The position numbers were made by a program, and so were the translations under genes. Shown in pieces: positions 7,489 through 16,680 of a stretch of 64,000 bases of DNA. Under the pieces are notes generated by a model. The model ran no database searches. It was given only the letters and a program-made list of their open reading frames with translations, and was not told the DNA's origin. Within the stretch, counting starts at the first letter, position 1. Every line of letters starts with the position of its first letter. This DNA is from DATBVX01 sp963810775 (GTDB lineage: Bacteria; Pseudomonadota; Gammaproteobacteria; Steroidobacterales; Steroidobacteraceae), in contig CAWEOT010000025.1 of assembly GCA_963810775.1 (NCBI GenBank), forward strand, positions 186,001 through 250,000, read 5' to 3'.

Positions 7489-8726
7489 GACGCACCGCCT
7501 ACCTCATCGGGGCGTTGATTGCCGCGGCCGCGATTGCCTCGGCCCTGCGCATCGATGCCGGGTATGTGGCGATCAGCTTCCTGGGCGTGCTCATCGAGAT
7601 GTCGGTGGTCACGCTGATCCTGCTCATTCTCGCCACGTTCCTGCTGCTGTGGATTCTCGTCCGCCTGTTCCGGATGCGAAAGTTACGTCGTGAGGCACAG
7701 GCGGCAAAACGTGATCAGCGCGCCCGTCTTGATCTTGCCCGTGGGGTACTCGAGCTTGCCGAGGGCAACTGGGCGACTGCGGAGATCACAATCACGCGTA
7801 GCGCTCGCGACAACGTGCAGCCGGCGGCGAACTACCTGATCGCGGCACGCGCCGCCGATCTGCAGGGCGCGCACGAGCGGCGTGCCGGATGGCTGCGCAT
7901 GGCGCGCGAGGCGGCTCCCGACGAGATCGCGCCGGTGCTCGTCACCCAGGCGGAGATGCAGCTCAAGAACGGCCAGTTCGAGGCCGCACGCGAGACTTTG
8001 CGAGAGCTCGATGCGTCCGGTCATCAGAATCCGCGCGGTCTGCTGCTGCTCGCCCGGCTCTATCGGCAATCGGGCGAGTTCGAGAAGTTGCGTGCACTTG
8101 AATCGAAGTTGCGCGGTGCGCGTGGTGTTCGTGCCGCCGCAGTCGATGAGCTGATGGATCAGGCCTACCTCGAGATGCTGCGGCTCGCGGCCGAAAGTGG
8201 CGATGCCGAGCGCCTCGACCGCGCCTGGAACGATGCCTCCAAGCCCGCCACACGCCGCCCGGACATTCTGCTGGCGTATGCGCGCGGTGCCATGAAATAC
8301 CGCAATCACGTGGCTGCGGAGAAGGTGCTGCGGGACTTTCTCGACGACGAGTGGAACGACGCGCTGGCGGCACTCTACGGAGAGCTGGAGTTGCCCGATC
8401 CGCTTGAACCGCTCGCAGTCGCTGAGAAGTGGCTGCGCTCACGGCGCGAGGATCCGGTGCTGCTCGTGAGCTGCGCGCGGCTCAGCATGCGTGCGGAGCT
8501 TTATGGCAAGGCACGCAGCTATCTGGAGACCAGCCTGATGATACGGCGCGATCCGGTTACGTATCAGTTGCTCGGGAGTCTGCTCGATGAACTGGGTGAG
8601 AAAGAGCATGCAGCCCGCGTATTACACGACGGCCTCGCCATGGCTATCGGCCGCAAGGCGAATCTGCCCAAGATCAAACTGCGTCGCACGCAGGTCCGGG
8701 CAGACGGCGGTGGCTGGCGCACCTGA
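7485..8726 (+). CDS. hemY: HemY: membrane TPR protein linked to the haem operon
   Basis: A 413-residue protein. Two N-terminal transmembrane helices (residues about 4-65, including VVTLILLILATFLLLWILVR) are followed by a basic linker and a TPR-like helical domain (repeat-like stretches NYLIAARAADLQGAHERRAG and LLLLARLYRQSGEFEKLRAL). HemY is a gammaproteobacterial inner-membrane protein associated with coproporphyrin/protohaem synthesis; its mechanism is not settled. Translation starts at a GTG that overlaps the hemX stop, so the two are coupled. The gene is convergent with the reductase at 8742. Confidence 0.9.
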   Translation: MRRTAYLIGALIAAAAIASALRIDAGYVAISFLGVLIEMSVVTLILLILATFLLLWILVRLFRMRKLRREAQAAKRDQRARLDLARGVLELAEGNWATAEITITRSARDNVQPAANYLIAARAADLQGAHERRAGWLRMAREAAPDEIAPVLVTQAEMQLKNGQFEAARETLRELDASGHQNPRGLLLLARLYRQSGEFEKLRALESKLRGARGVRAAAVDELMDQAYLEMLRLAAESGDAERLDRAWNDASKPATRRPDILLAYARGAMKYRNHVAAEKVLRDFLDDEWNDALAALYGELELPDPLEPLAVAEKWLRSRREDPVLLVSCARLSMRAELYGKARSYLETSLMIRRDPVTYQLLGSLLDELGEKEHAARVLHDGLAMAIGRKANLPKIKLRRTQVRADGGGWRT

Positions 8727-8741
8727 GCGCTGTTGGTGACT

Positions 8742-9815
8742 TCACCCGCGGCGCTCACGCATCTTCGCGAGCGCATCCGGGGCATACTCGAAGGAGTCGA
8801 AGTGCAGGCGCTCCGGCGGTAATCCCCTTTGCAGGGCGCCGCTTTTGATTGCCTCCACCTGGGCTGGCGGCCCGCTCGTATAGATCTCGACCCCGCTCAG
8901 ATCCGGGTACGCATCGAACACGCTCTCGTGCACGAGGCCACGCCGACCTTGCCAGGAGTCATCCGCCTCGAGGTCCGACAACACCGGCGTGTAGCGAAGA
9001 CTTGGGTGCACCTTGGTCCACTGTTGTACGAGATCGTGCTGGTAGAGATCGGCCAGCGTCCTGGCGCCCCAGAAGAGGTGCAGGCTCCGTGACAGTCCCT
9101 TCTCCAGTACATGCCGGATGATCGACTTCAGCGGAGCGAATCCGGTGCCGCCGCCGATCAGGAGCGCCGGCGTCTTCGCGTCGTGCCCAGGACCGTAACC
9201 GTAACCAAACTGGCCGAGTGGTCCTTCAATTCGCAGTAACGATCGTTCCTCGATATCCGCAAACACCCGCTGCGTGAACTCGCCGCCCGGCGCGCGTCGG
9301 ACGTGGAGCTCGAGCGGACGGCTGTCGTGCGGCGGGCTCGCGATCGAAAAGCTGCGTCGCCGTTCACCGGCCAACATGATGTCGAGATACTGCCCCGGCA
9401 GGTAGTGGAAGGCTTCGATCGCGGGTAGTTGCAGATAGAGCGCCATCACGTCGGGAGCCAGCAGCTCCTTGCGCGCGATACGACAGGGCAGATCCCTGAT
9501 CCGGATGTCATCCGCGAGCCGGACCTCGCGGATGTTGACGCTCACGTTGCTGGTCGGACGTGCCTCGCAGAGCAGCGCGTAGCCCTGCTTCACTTCCTCA
9601 GCAGTGATGCCGAGAGGTTGTCCGAACGGATAGTGAATCGATCCCGACAGGATCTTCGCGCGACAGGATGAGCAACTGCCGCCCTTGCAGCTATGCGGAA
9701 GATTGATGCCGACGTTGAGCGCCGCGTCAAGGATCGACTCCGAGGGGCGCACGCTGAAAGTGCGCCCCTCGGGCAGCAGCGTGACGTGATGCAGCGGTTC
9801 GTCGGCCGGGTTCAC
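8742..9815 (-). CDS. Ferredoxin-fused NAD(P)H reductase (CDP-6-deoxy-delta-3,4-glucoseen reductase-like)
   Basis: A 357-residue two-part flavoprotein. A plant-type [2Fe-2S] ferredoxin domain (residues 1-100) has SCKGGSCSSC and the fourth cysteine in LLCEA. An FNR-like module follows, with FAD motif RRRSFSIASPP and NAD(P)-binding GGGTGFAPLKS; the C-terminus carries FDSFEYAP. It moves electrons from NAD(P)H to a [2Fe-2S] centre. It sits 128 bases downstream of ubiD on the same strand. In E. coli the flavin reductase fre occupies the slot next to ubiD, so supply of electrons or reduced flavin to ubiquinone synthesis is a reasonable inference. The start is a GTG. Confidence 0.86.
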   Translation of the reverse strand: MNPADEPLHHVTLLPEGRTFSVRPSESILDAALNVGINLPHSCKGGSCSSCRAKILSGSIHYPFGQPLGITAEEVKQGYALLCEARPTSNVSVNIREVRLADDIRIRDLPCRIARKELLAPDVMALYLQLPAIEAFHYLPGQYLDIMLAGERRRSFSIASPPHDSRPLELHVRRAPGGEFTQRVFADIEERSLLRIEGPLGQFGYGYGPGHDAKTPALLIGGGTGFAPLKSIIRHVLEKGLSRSLHLFWGARTLADLYQHDLVQQWTKVHPSLRYTPVLSDLEADDSWQGRRGLVHESVFDAYPDLSGVEIYTSGPPAQVEAIKSGALQRGLPPERLHFDSFEYAPDALAKMRERRG

Positions 9816-9943
9816 ATCACAAGTCTAGACTTTCCCAGACGTCAGGCGCGCTCCGACGACCTGCCACGGAATAGTAAGCGGACGCCATCTTCCAGGCGCG
9901 AAAGGTGCTGGCCGGGGCAAAATCGTGTCGAGGAACTGTTCCA

Positions 9944-11419
9944 CTATGTCAAGGGCTTGTCGATGCCGAGCTCACTCCACAGGGCATCGATCTTGGTAAT
10001 CACATCACGCGACATGACGATCGGCCGTCCCCAGGTGCGGCTTGTTTCTCCTGGCCACTTGTTCGTCGCATCGAACCCTATCTTGGAGCCGAGCCCCGAC
10101 ACCGGTGAAGCGAAGTCGAGGTAGTCAATTGGTGTGTGCTCCATGATCACCGTGTCGCGCGCCGGATCCATGCGCGTCGTCATGGCCCAGATCACATCCT
10201 TCCAGTTGCGCGCATCGACATCATCGTCCGTGACGATCACGACTTTGGTGTACATGAACTGCTTGAGGTATCCCCACACGCCCATCATCACGCGCCGCGC
10301 GTGACCGGCGTATTGCTTGCGGATCGTCACCACGGCGAGCCGGTAGGAGCAGCCCTCCGGGGGCAGATAGAAATCAGCCACCTCGGGAAATTGCTTTTGC
10401 AGCAGCGGCACGAACACCTCGTTGAGCGCGAGCCCAAGGATCGAGGGCTCATCGGGTGGGCGCCCGGTGTAGGTGCTGTGATAGATCGGCTGCTCACGAT
10501 GCGTGATGCGCTCGACCGTGAACACGGGAAACTCCTCGACCTCGTTGTAGTAGCCGGTGTGATCGCCAAACGGGCCCTCGGGCGCGTTCTCGCCCGGACG
10601 GATGAACCCTTCGAGCACGATTTCTGCGTTCGCCGGAACCTGCAGGTCGTGGCTCAGGCACTTCACGAGCTCGGTGCGACTGCCACGCAGCAGCCCCGCA
10701 AAGGCATATTCGGAGAGCGTATCGGGGACCGGAGTCACTGCCGCCAGCGTCGTCGCGGGGTCAGCACCGAGTACTACGGCGACAGGAAACGGCTCACCCG
10801 GACGGGCGATCTGCCAATCCCGGAAGTGGAGCGCACCGCCGCGATGTGCGAGCCAACGCATGATGAGTCGATTGCGTCCGATCACCTGCTGGCGGTAGAT
10901 GCCGAGATTCTGACGATCGCTATTCGGTCCGTGTGTCACCACCAGCCCCCAGGTGATGAGAGGCGCCACATCCTCGGGCCAGCAGGTTTGAATTGGCCAG
11001 CGCGCAAGGTCGACTGCAGCACCCTGCAGTTGAACGCTCTGGCAAACGCCGCTGCGGACTTCCTTCGGCGCCATGTCGAGCACTTTGCGCAGTACCGGGA
11101 GTTTTTCCCACGCGTCTCGCAATCCCTTCGGCGGTTCCGGCTCTCGCAAGTACGCGAGCAGCTTTCCGACTTCGCGCAGGTCCGCGACGGTTTCCTGTCC
11201 GAGTGCGAGCGCAACCCGCTCTACCGTGCCGAACAGATTGCCGAGCACGGGAACGTCGTATCCTTGAGGCCGCTCGAACAGCAGCGCGGGCCCGCCCTGG
11301 GCGAGCGTTCGGCGGCAGATCTCGGTCATTTCGAGCCGCGGGCTCACCGCCGCCTCAATGCGCTTGAGCTCGCCGCGCGACTCGAGCTGACGGAGAAAGT
11401 CGCGTAGATCGGAGTACAT
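9944..11419 (-). CDS. ubiD: UbiD: 3-octaprenyl-4-hydroxybenzoate decarboxylase (prenyl-FMN dependent)
   Basis: A 491-residue UbiD decarboxylase. It removes the carboxyl group from 3-polyprenyl-4-hydroxybenzoate during ubiquinone synthesis and uses prenylated FMN made by UbiX. Visible landmarks are NLGIYRQQVIGRNRLIMRW (prenyl-FMN/metal site) and ENAPEGPFGDHTGYY with the catalytic acidic residues. Length agrees with the family (about 490). It is divergent from the CoA-binding gene at 11431 with only 11 bases between start codons, so its promoter must lie inside that gene. Confidence 0.96.
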   Translation of the reverse strand: MYSDLRDFLRQLESRGELKRIEAAVSPRLEMTEICRRTLAQGGPALLFERPQGYDVPVLGNLFGTVERVALALGQETVADLREVGKLLAYLREPEPPKGLRDAWEKLPVLRKVLDMAPKEVRSGVCQSVQLQGAAVDLARWPIQTCWPEDVAPLITWGLVVTHGPNSDRQNLGIYRQQVIGRNRLIMRWLAHRGGALHFRDWQIARPGEPFPVAVVLGADPATTLAAVTPVPDTLSEYAFAGLLRGSRTELVKCLSHDLQVPANAEIVLEGFIRPGENAPEGPFGDHTGYYNEVEEFPVFTVERITHREQPIYHSTYTGRPPDEPSILGLALNEVFVPLLQKQFPEVADFYLPPEGCSYRLAVVTIRKQYAGHARRVMMGVWGYLKQFMYTKVVIVTDDDVDARNWKDVIWAMTTRMDPARDTVIMEHTPIDYLDFASPVSGLGSKIGFDATNKWPGETSRTWGRPIVMSRDVITKIDALWSELGIDKPLT

Positions 11420-11430
11420 GGAGTCATTGT

Positions 11431-11883
11431 ATGGCGTTTCAGAACCCTCCCCGGGCGCAGATTGAACAACTCCTGCGATCCGCCCGCGTCATCGCGATGG
11501 TCGGGCTTTCACCCAATCCTGCACGACCGAGTTTCGGCGTTGCGCGCCACCTGCAGGGCTACGGCTACCGGGTGATCCCGGTGAATCCAACCTGCGCCAC
11601 GGTGTTGGGTGAAATAGCGATGCCCGACCTGGCGTCAGCCAACTCCTCGCTCAAGAGCGGCGAGTCGATCGACATCGTCGATGTGTTCCGCCAGCCGCAG
11701 GCCGTGCCCGCGATCGTCGAGGATTGCATTCGCCTTGGGCTGAAAGCGTTGTGGCTGCAGCTCGGGGTGATCAACGAACCGGCGGCTGAACGCGCCCGCG
11801 CGGCAGGAATGTTCGTCGTGATGGACCTGTGCCTCTATCGAGAGAGGGCGGCACTTGAGGTATCCTCGCCGCATGCAGATTGA
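11431..11883 (+). CDS. CoA-binding (YccU-like) Rossmann protein
   Basis: A 150-residue single-domain CoA_binding_2 protein. It shows VIAMVGLSPNPARPSFGVAR with the dinucleotide-type loop and GYRVIPVNP, and later LWLQLGVINEPAAERARAAG and VVMDLCLYRE, which align with the CoA-binding half of succinyl-CoA synthetase. The cellular role of YccU proteins is unknown. The gene overlaps the start of dapF by 11 bases and is divergent from ubiD. Confidence 0.88.
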   Translation: MAFQNPPRAQIEQLLRSARVIAMVGLSPNPARPSFGVARHLQGYGYRVIPVNPTCATVLGEIAMPDLASANSSLKSGESIDIVDVFRQPQAVPAIVEDCIRLGLKALWLQLGVINEPAAERARAAGMFVVMDLCLYRERAALEVSSPHAD

Positions 11884-12700
11884 CTTCGTGAAGATGCATG
11901 GACTCGGTAACGATTTCATGATCTTCGATGCCCCGCGCGGCCCGCTGCCCGACGCGGAGACCTTCCGCAAGCTCGCCCGCCGACACACCGGCATCGGTTT
12001 CGACCAGGCCCTGATCCTCGAGCCGCCGCGCCGCGCCGACACCCGCGTCTACTACCGCATCGTCAACGCCGATGGCCGCGAGGTCGAGCAGTGCGGCAAT
12101 GGCGCCCGCTGCATCGCCGCGCTGATCGCACGTCGTTCAAAACTCGGGCCGGGCGAGGTCGTGATGGACAGCCCCGGCGGCCTGGTGCGCGCACGCGTGC
12201 GCGACGACGGGCTGGTATCGGTCGACATGGGCGTGCCAAATTTCGACCCGCGCTCGCTGCCCTTCGAGGCGAGCGGCGAGGCGTACATCTATCCGCTGCA
12301 GGTTGCGGGCGGCGAAGTGGAGATCGGCGCCGTGTCGATCGGCAATCCGCACGCCGTGATCCGGGTTACTTCAGTCGAGAGCGCGCCCGTGGACAGACTG
12401 GGCCCAGCCGTAGAGAATCACGCGCGCTTCCCGAATCGCACCAACGTCGAATTCATGGAAGTGGTAAACCCGAAGCAGATTCGCTTGCGGGTGCACGAGC
12501 GCGGCACTGGCGAGACACTCGCCTGTGGCACCGGCGCTTGCGGCGCAGTGGCTGTTGGCCGGCGCCATGGTTTGCTGGGGGAGGAAGTCGAAGTCAATGT
12601 GCGCGGCGGCCGGCTCATCGTGAGCTGGGCTGGTGACGGCGAGCACATCTGGCTGACGGGGCCGACCGAAACGGCCTACGAGGGCAGGGTTGAAGTCTGA
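11873..12700 (+). CDS. dapF: Diaminopimelate epimerase
   Basis: A 275-residue DapF, interconverting LL- and meso-diaminopimelate for lysine and peptidoglycan. The N-terminus FVKMHGLGNDFMIFDAPRG is diagnostic. The two catalytic cysteines are in EQCGNGARCIA and LACGTGACGAVA. The ATG at 11873 is chosen over one at 11855 because the protein then starts MQIDFVKMHG like its relatives. It overlaps the preceding gene, and DUF484 and xerC follow, which is the standard gammaproteobacterial block. Confidence 0.97.
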   Translation: MQIDFVKMHGLGNDFMIFDAPRGPLPDAETFRKLARRHTGIGFDQALILEPPRRADTRVYYRIVNADGREVEQCGNGARCIAALIARRSKLGPGEVVMDSPGGLVRARVRDDGLVSVDMGVPNFDPRSLPFEASGEAYIYPLQVAGGEVEIGAVSIGNPHAVIRVTSVESAPVDRLGPAVENHARFPNRTNVEFMEVVNPKQIRLRVHERGTGETLACGTGACGAVAVGRRHGLLGEEVEVNVRGGRLIVSWAGDGEHIWLTGPTETAYEGRVEV

Positions 12701-12729
12701 TCAAATGAACGCAGGGGGATGACACTACG

Positions 12730-13443
12730 ATGAGCACACAGCCGGCGCGGGGAGTGAAGAGCGAGGCCATCAACGACGACACGGTCGCGCAGTATCTGCA
12801 GACCTATCCGGATTTCTTCGAACGCAACAGCGCCCTGCTCGCGCGCCTGCGGCTTCCGCACGCACGCAATTCGGGCCAGACAATCTCGCTGGTCGAGCGC
12901 CAGGTGGACGTGCTGCGCGAGCGCAACCAGGGACTCGAACGCAAGCTCAAGGAGTTGATCGATGTCGCGCGCGCCAATGAAGCGCTCACCGACAAGATCC
13001 ATTGCTTCGATCGCCGCCTGATCCGCGCGCGCTCCATGGCCGAGACGGTGAGCGCCATCGAAGCCTCGTTGCGTGAGGATTTCGAGGCGATGCACGCGGT
13101 GCTGGTGCTGTTCGTGGCGCCTCTGCCCGAGCTCAAGGCGCTGGAGGGCCGGTTCCTGCGGCTCATTGCGCGCGAGCACGCGGACCTCAAGATGTTCGAC
13201 ACCTTCCTCGCCAGCGCCAAGCCGCGCTGCGGCCAGGTGCGCGATGCACAACGCGACTACCTGTTTGGCGCCGGCAATATCGAGATCGGCTCAGTCGCGC
13301 TCGCACCGCTCGGTCCGCACGCCGAGTTCGGCTTCCTCGCTGTCGGCAGCAGTGATTCGGACCGTTTCCACCCGACCATGAGCACGGATTTCCTCGGCCG
13401 TATCGGCGATCACATCCGCGAGGCACTCGCACGGTTCGGATGA
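12730..13443 (+). CDS. DUF484 (GAF-like) protein
   Basis: A 237-residue DUF484 protein with the N-terminal motif VAQYLQTYPDFFERNSALLARLRLPH and SLVERQVDVLRERN, then a coiled coil and a GAF-like C-terminal domain. Its function is not established; it sits between dapF and xerC in many gammaproteobacteria. The last codons overlap the xerC start (ATGA at 13440), so the two are translationally coupled. Confidence 0.92.
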   Translation: MSTQPARGVKSEAINDDTVAQYLQTYPDFFERNSALLARLRLPHARNSGQTISLVERQVDVLRERNQGLERKLKELIDVARANEALTDKIHCFDRRLIRARSMAETVSAIEASLREDFEAMHAVLVLFVAPLPELKALEGRFLRLIAREHADLKMFDTFLASAKPRCGQVRDAQRDYLFGAGNIEIGSVALAPLGPHAEFGFLAVGSSDSDRFHPTMSTDFLGRIGDHIREALARFG

Positions 13444-14348
13444 ACGCCGGCGCGCTTGCGTGGACTAAAGCGTTCATCAAGCACCTGCGCACCGAGCGCA
13501 GGCTGAGTGGACTGACGGCATCGAGCTACGAACGCGACCTTGCCGCTCTGGTCGCGTTCTGCGACACCCAGAAGCTCGCCGACTGGAAAACGCTCGACAG
13601 CCAATACGTGCGCGTGTTCGCCGCGAAACAGCACGCACGCGGCCTGTCCCCGCGCAGCATCCAGCGCCAGCTGTCCGCGGTGCGCACCTTTCTCAACTTT
13701 CTGGCCCGCGAAGGGGTACTGAAGACCAACCCGGCCCTGGAAGTACGTGCGCCCAAGGGTGCCAAGCGTCTGCCACATACGCTCGATGCCGACCAGATGT
13801 CGAAACTGCTCGACTTTCGCACCACCGACGGACTCAGCGTGCGGGACAAAGCGATGATGGAGCTGCTCTACTCCTCGGGATTGCGGCTGCAGGAACTGAT
13901 CTCCCTCGACTTGACCGCCATCGATCTCGCCGATCGCACGCTGCGCGTTACGGGCAAGGGCAACAAAGCCAGGATCCTGCCGATAGGTCGATTCGCGGTC
14001 GACGCGATCAAGGCCTGGCTCAAGGAGCGCGCTGCTGTTGCGGCGATCGATGAGGCCGCACTTTTCGTCGGCCGCAACGGGCAGCGTATCGGCGCTCGTG
14101 CGGTGCAACTGCGCATCGACTACTGGGCGCGTCGTTCCGGGCTCGGTGTGAAGACGCACCCGCACCTTTTCCGTCATTCATTTGCTACACACCTGCTCGA
14201 ATCGAGCGGCAACCTGCGCGGCGTGCAGGAACTTCTTGGGCACGCCAATATCAGTACGACGCAGGTGTATACGCATCTTGATTTCCAGCACCTGGCCCGT
14301 ATATACGACGCCTCACACCCGCGCGCGCGCCGCAAACGTACCCGCTGA
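13440..14348 (+). CDS. xerC: XerC tyrosine recombinase
   Basis: A 302-residue tyrosine recombinase of the XerC/XerD pair that resolves chromosome dimers at dif. The N-terminal SAM-like domain is at residues about 8-95. The catalytic set is visible as Arg in YSSGLRLQEL, Lys in VTGKGNKARI, H-x-x-R in HLFRHSFATH, His in LLGHANISTT and the nucleophile Tyr in TQVYTHLD. It lies in the DUF484-xerC-hslV-hslU order. No dif-like site is apparent near the gene. Confidence 0.95.
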   Translation: MNAGALAWTKAFIKHLRTERRLSGLTASSYERDLAALVAFCDTQKLADWKTLDSQYVRVFAAKQHARGLSPRSIQRQLSAVRTFLNFLAREGVLKTNPALEVRAPKGAKRLPHTLDADQMSKLLDFRTTDGLSVRDKAMMELLYSSGLRLQELISLDLTAIDLADRTLRVTGKGNKARILPIGRFAVDAIKAWLKERAAVAAIDEAALFVGRNGQRIGARAVQLRIDYWARRSGLGVKTHPHLFRHSFATHLLESSGNLRGVQELLGHANISTTQVYTHLDFQHLARIYDASHPRARRKRTR

Positions 14349-14391
14349 CTTCCTGTCGCGCGCCGCATCCTGCGGTTAGGAGATTTCACCG

Positions 14392-14940
14392 ATGGCCGAA
14401 GTTGCCAACTTTCATGGGACCACGATTCTCTCCGTGCGGCGCGACGGCGTCGTGGCGATGGGCGGCGACGGCCAGGTAACGATCGGCTCAACGGTGATGA
14501 AAAGCAATGCGCGCAAAGTGCGTCGGCTGTACCAGAACAAGGTTCTGGCAGGATTCGCGGGCGGCACTGCGGACGCATTCACGCTTTTCGAGCGCTTCGA
14601 AGGCAAGCTCGAGAAGTACGGCAATCTCACACGCGGCGCAATCGAGCTGGCGAAGGACTGGCGCACCGATCGGTATCTGCGACGGCTCGAAGCGCTGTTG
14701 TGTGTCGCGGATGCGCAAAGCTCGTTCATCATCTCGGGCAACGGCGATGTGATCGAGCCCGAGCTGCAATTGATGGCGATCGGCTCCGGCGGCCCCTATG
14801 CGCAGTCAGCTGCGCGAGCCTTGCTCGAGGACACCAAGCTCAGCGCACGCGAGATCGTCGAGAAAGCGCTGAATATCGCCGCCGAAATTTGCATCTACAC
14901 CAATCGCAATCTCACCATCGAGGAGTTGAAGGCCGACTGA
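14392..14940 (+). CDS. hslV: HslV proteasome-like peptidase subunit
   Basis: A 182-residue HslV (ClpQ). The propeptide ends before the catalytic Thr in HGTTILSVRR. VVAMGGDGQVTIG, VLAGFAGGTADAFTLFERFE and AIGSGGPYA are family signatures. HslV forms a double hexamer capped by HslU and degrades unfolded proteins under heat stress. TAGGAG precedes the ATG by about eight bases. No clear sigma-32 promoter was seen in the 43 bases after xerC. Stop and start overlap with hslU (TGATG). Confidence 0.97.
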   Translation: MAEVANFHGTTILSVRRDGVVAMGGDGQVTIGSTVMKSNARKVRRLYQNKVLAGFAGGTADAFTLFERFEGKLEKYGNLTRGAIELAKDWRTDRYLRRLEALLCVADAQSSFIISGNGDVIEPELQLMAIGSGGPYAQSAARALLEDTKLSAREIVEKALNIAAEICIYTNRNLTIEELKAD

Positions 14941-16277
14941 TGTCGAACATGACACCGCCTGAAATCGTCCGCGAACTCGACAAGCACATCATCGGGCAGG
15001 AGGCCGCCAAGCGCGCGGTCGCCATAGCGCTGCGTAATCGCTGGCGCCGCCTGCAGGTGCCGGAGCCGCTGCGCCAGGAAATCACGCCCAAGAACATCCT
15101 GATGATAGGCCCGACCGGCGTCGGCAAGACCGAGATCGCGCGCCGCCTTGCGAAGCTCGCCAATGCGCCCTTTGTGAAGGTCGAGGCCACCAAGTTCACC
15201 GAGGTCGGCTATGTCGGCCGCGACGTCGACTCGATCGTGAAGGACCTGGTCGATGTGTCGGTCAAGATGACTCGCGAACAGGAAGTCGCCAAGGTCCGGG
15301 ACCGGGCGCAGGATGCTGCGGAGGACCGCGTGCTCGATATCCTGCTGCCGCGGCCGCGACAGATAGGTTTCTCTACCGACGAACCCGCGCCGCCGCGCGA
15401 TGCCGAGACGCGACAGAAATTCCGCAAGATGTTGCGCGAAGGCGGTCTCGATGAGCGCGAAATCGAGATCGAGCTGCGCTCCATGCCGATCGGCGTCGAA
15501 ATCATGGCCCCGCCCGGGATGGAAGAGATGACGCAACAGCTCCAGTCGATGTTTCAGAACATCGGTGGTGGACGCACGCGCACCCGCAAGGTCAAGGTGA
15601 AGGAGGCTTTGAAGCTGCTCACCGACGAAGAAGCGGCGAAGATGATCAATGAAGAGGAGCTCAAGTCACAGGCGGTGAGCGCGGCGGAACAGAACGGCAT
15701 CGTGTTCATCGACGAGATGGACAAACTGGCCCGCCGGCAGGAAACCCTTGGCGCCGACGTGTCACGCGAAGGCGTGCAGCGTGATTTGCTGCCCCTCATC
15801 GAGGGCAGCACGGTGACAACCAAATACGGCATGGTGAAAACCGATCACGTCCTCTTCATCGCATCGGGCGCCTTCCACATGTCGAAGCCATCCGATCTGA
15901 TACCCGAGTTGCAGGGCCGACTGCCGATCCGGGTCGAGCTCCTGGCGCTCAAGGTCGAGGATTTCGTGCGCATCCTCACTGAGCCGGACGCATCGCTGTG
16001 TGCCCAGTACACAGCGCTCCTGGCTACGGAAGGATTGGCGGTACGCTTCGATCCCGGCGGGGTGCGCCGGATCGCTGAGATCGCCTATCAAGTCAATGAG
16101 CGCACGGAGAACATCGGGGCTCGCCGCCTGCACACCATGATGGAGCGCTTGCTCGAGGTCGTCTCATTCGATGCTGCCGATCGCAAGGGCGACAATCTCC
16201 TCATCGACGGCAAGTACGTCGACGAACATCTCGGTGAGCTGGCGAAGGACGAGGATTTGAGCCGCTACATCCTGTAA
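14940..16277 (+). CDS. hslU: HslU AAA+ unfoldase ATPase
   Basis: A 445-residue HslU (ClpY), the ATPase that feeds unfolded substrate to HslV. Walker A is MIGPTGVGKTE, the pore-loop motif GYVGRD follows, and Walker B is IVFIDEMDK. The I-domain lies between, and the C-terminus ends DEDLSRYIL, the conserved tail that inserts into HslV. The ATG at 14940 overlaps the hslV stop. In many relatives a DUF971 gene and ubiE come next; here a VOC gene on the opposite strand does. Confidence 0.97.
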   Translation: MSNMTPPEIVRELDKHIIGQEAAKRAVAIALRNRWRRLQVPEPLRQEITPKNILMIGPTGVGKTEIARRLAKLANAPFVKVEATKFTEVGYVGRDVDSIVKDLVDVSVKMTREQEVAKVRDRAQDAAEDRVLDILLPRPRQIGFSTDEPAPPRDAETRQKFRKMLREGGLDEREIEIELRSMPIGVEIMAPPGMEEMTQQLQSMFQNIGGGRTRTRKVKVKEALKLLTDEEAAKMINEEELKSQAVSAAEQNGIVFIDEMDKLARRQETLGADVSREGVQRDLLPLIEGSTVTTKYGMVKTDHVLFIASGAFHMSKPSDLIPELQGRLPIRVELLALKVEDFVRILTEPDASLCAQYTALLATEGLAVRFDPGGVRRIAEIAYQVNERTENIGARRLHTMMERLLEVVSFDAADRKGDNLLIDGKYVDEHLGELAKDEDLSRYIL

Positions 16278-16282
16278 AAGCA

Positions 16283-16663
16283 CTACTTCCATTGCGTCGC
16301 CTTGGTCTCGAACTGCGGCGATGACTTCCTCACGACGCAGAAACGTTGCCCGGTAGGCGCTTCCATCACCCACCAGCGCTTGATCTTCTCGACGCGCCGG
16401 GCGCCCAGCTTCTCGAGTCGCGCGACCTCCGCCTCGATGTCGTCCGTTTCGATGTCGATATGCACGCGACTCGGATGCGCGACCTTCTGGACTTCGATGT
16501 GCAACTCATTCTGACGGTCATGCAGGCGCGCGTAGCCTTCATCATCCGGATCGTCGGTGCGGCCGACTTCCATTCCGAGGGCCGCTCCCCAGAACGCGGC
16601 CGCGCCGTCGAGATCGTCCGTCTTGCAGTCGATGATAAAACCCGCCAGCTTGCTCTTGTGCAT
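16283..16663 (-). CDS. VOC (glyoxalase/bleomycin-resistance fold) protein
   Basis: A 126-residue single VOC domain with FIIDCKTDDLDGAAAFWGAALG, VHIDIETDDIEAEVARLEKLGA and EAPTGQRFCVV. The fold binds a metal in glyoxalases and dioxygenases; the substrate here is unknown. The start at 16663 has a perfect AAGGAGGG ribosome-binding site; a longer reading to 16711 is rejected. Only five bases separate its stop from the hslU stop. Confidence 0.85.
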   Translation of the reverse strand: MHKSKLAGFIIDCKTDDLDGAAAFWGAALGMEVGRTDDPDDEGYARLHDRQNELHIEVQKVAHPSRVHIDIETDDIEAEVARLEKLGARRVEKIKRWWVMEAPTGQRFCVVRKSSPQFETKATQWK

Positions 16664-16680
16664 CGATCCCTCCTTGAAAA

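Noticed and set aside
14700..14939. Longer HslU reading starting inside hslV
   Set aside because: The extra residues are out-of-frame hslV sequence with no family support; the ATG at 14940 overlaps the hslV stop and begins the known HslU N-terminus.
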